Positions 63,473 through 64,000 of a stretch of 64,000 nt of DNA are shown in pieces. Where the stretch lies: NCBI GenBank assembly GCA_020850575.1, contig JADZEJ010000006.1, positions 1-64,000 of the forward strand, written 5' to 3'. Positions within the stretch are counted from its first letter, which is position 1. Every line of letters starts with the position of its first letter. This DNA comes from Candidatus Uhrbacteria bacterium (lineage in GTDB: Bacteria > Patescibacteriota > Patescibacteriia > 2-12-FULL-60-25). The translations under genes and the position numbers were made by a program. Below the pieces are notes generated by a model. The model was not told the origin of the DNA. It worked only from the letters and a program-made list of their open reading frames with translations, and did not search any database.

Positions 63473-64000
63473 TTAGGCTTGTTCTTGAGTTGGAGCTGGA
63501 GCAGTGGCTGGAGAAGATGCGGGACCGCGATCTCCACGTCGTGAACCACGACGATCAGAGAAGCGCCCGCCTTGTCCTGGACGGCGGTTACCATCTTGCG
63601 GAGCTCGACGATCGCGACTTGGCGTCGTTGGCTGATAGACAGACAAACGATCTTGTTCAAAGATATCACCACGATAAATCCAGACCTTCACGCCTATAGC
63701 TCCTGCCATAGTGCGAGCTGTATCACCAGCATAATCGATATCTGCACGCAAATTTGTAAGAGGGATTTTACCCCAACCTAACCATTCGCGACGAGCAATT
63801 TCAGATCCATTCAAACGACCGGAAACAGCGATCTTAACGCCCAAGGCACCAGCCTTTTTAACACGCTCAATCGCCATCTTCAGTACGCGACGAAATGGCA
63901 TACGGCGTTGTAAATCTTGCACGACTTGTTGAGCGACAATCGATGCTTCCAAAGTTGGTTTACCAATTTCAGTAACATTTAATTGAAATTGAATTTTCTT
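63473..64000 (-). CDS. rpsC: 30S ribosomal protein S3, N-terminus off the window
   Basis: C-terminal 175 residues of S3; the KH-domain-containing N-terminus lies beyond 64000. Visible: VQDLQRRMPFRRVLKMAIER, GVKIAVSGRLNGSEIARREW and WGKIPLTNLRADIDYAGDTA. A C-terminal extension of about 45 residues is rich in Arg, Gly, Pro and Asp (DRRAPQDGNRRPGQGGRFSD). Confidence 0.95.
   Translation of the reverse strand, partial: KKIQFQLNVTEIGKPTLEASIVAQQVVQDLQRRMPFRRVLKMAIERVKKAGALGVKIAVSGRLNGSEIARREWLGWGKIPLTNLRADIDYAGDTARTMAGAIGVKVWIYRGDIFEQDRLSVYQPTTPSRDRRAPQDGNRRPGQGGRFSDRRGSRRGDRGPASSPATAPAPTQEQA

Noticed and set aside
1-64000. CRISPR arrays, prophage genes, rRNA genes
   Set aside because: No direct repeat array, phage structural genes or rRNA segments were seen.
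1-64000. UGA recoding to glycine or tryptophan
   Set aside because: TGA ends several well-defined genes (der, the AAA ATPase, scpA), so the NERD TGA is treated as a real stop.

Overview
The window looks like a chromosomal segment of a Candidate Phyla Radiation (Patescibacteria) bacterium. The evidence is indirect but consistent. The S10/spc ribosomal operon at the right end runs rpsC-rplP-rpmC-rpsQ-rplN-rplX-rplE-rpsN-rpsH-rplF-rplR-rpsE-rplO-secY with no rpmD (L30) between rpsE and rplO, an absence known from CPR genomes. There is also a VirB4/PrgI/TrbL-like membrane locus of the type common in this group, and many tightly packed or overlapping genes. TGA ends several normal genes (der, the AAA ATPase, scpA), so the code is standard and not the UGA=Gly code of Gracilibacteria or SR1. 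I cannot name the lineage further.

Layout. (1) 1-8.0 kb is a mobile/defence module: a large serine recombinase running off the left edge, then an HTH regulator, a type III methyltransferase (mod), a type III restriction subunit (res) and an AAA ATPase in one tight operon. The operon is enclosed by a near-perfect 214/216-bp inverted repeat. (2) 8.1-16.85 kb is AT-rich accessory DNA: two VOC proteins, a VIT/CCC1-type transporter, a MliC+META anchored protein, a RibD-C-like reductase, a cytochrome b561/sulfite-oxidase fusion, DUF488 and a P-type proton-pump-like ATPase. It includes an almost gene-free gap at 11.66-12.63 kb. (3) 16.86-26.04 kb, minus strand, is comF plus a type IV secretion-like locus: VirB8-like candidate, VirB4 ATPase, VirB4 N-terminal-like protein, PrgI, a large repeat protein and a TrbL/VirB6-like protein. 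(4) 26.2-39 kb is housekeeping: LCP ligase, der, pth, dprA, topA, an acidic HPD-motif protein, rel, parB and parA. (5) 39.1-46.8 kb holds tRNA-Leu(CAA), tRNA-Met(CAT), tRNA-fMet, RNase HI, a NERD protein, a glycosyltransferase, a D,D-carboxypeptidase, scpB/scpA and an unusually short aspS. (6) 46.9-57.2 kb has membrane and envelope proteins, asnS, recO, ruvX, map and adk, and a decayed type II restriction-modification pair. (7) 57.3-64 kb is the ribosomal protein operon ending in secY and a terminator.

Functional reading. The R-M operon probably defends the cell and may move or invert as a unit through its inverted repeats and the recombinase, but mobility is inferred, not shown. DprA and ComF next to the secretion-like locus point to DNA uptake or processing. 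ParAB and ScpAB handle chromosome segregation. Rel, AspRS, AsnRS, Pth, Der and the ribosomal operon are translation and stress functions. The most notable points are the repeat-bounded R-M/AAA module, an AspRS lacking its GAD insertion domain, the remains of an Eco47II-type R-M system next to secY, and repeated short palindromes inside coding sequences of the mobile module.
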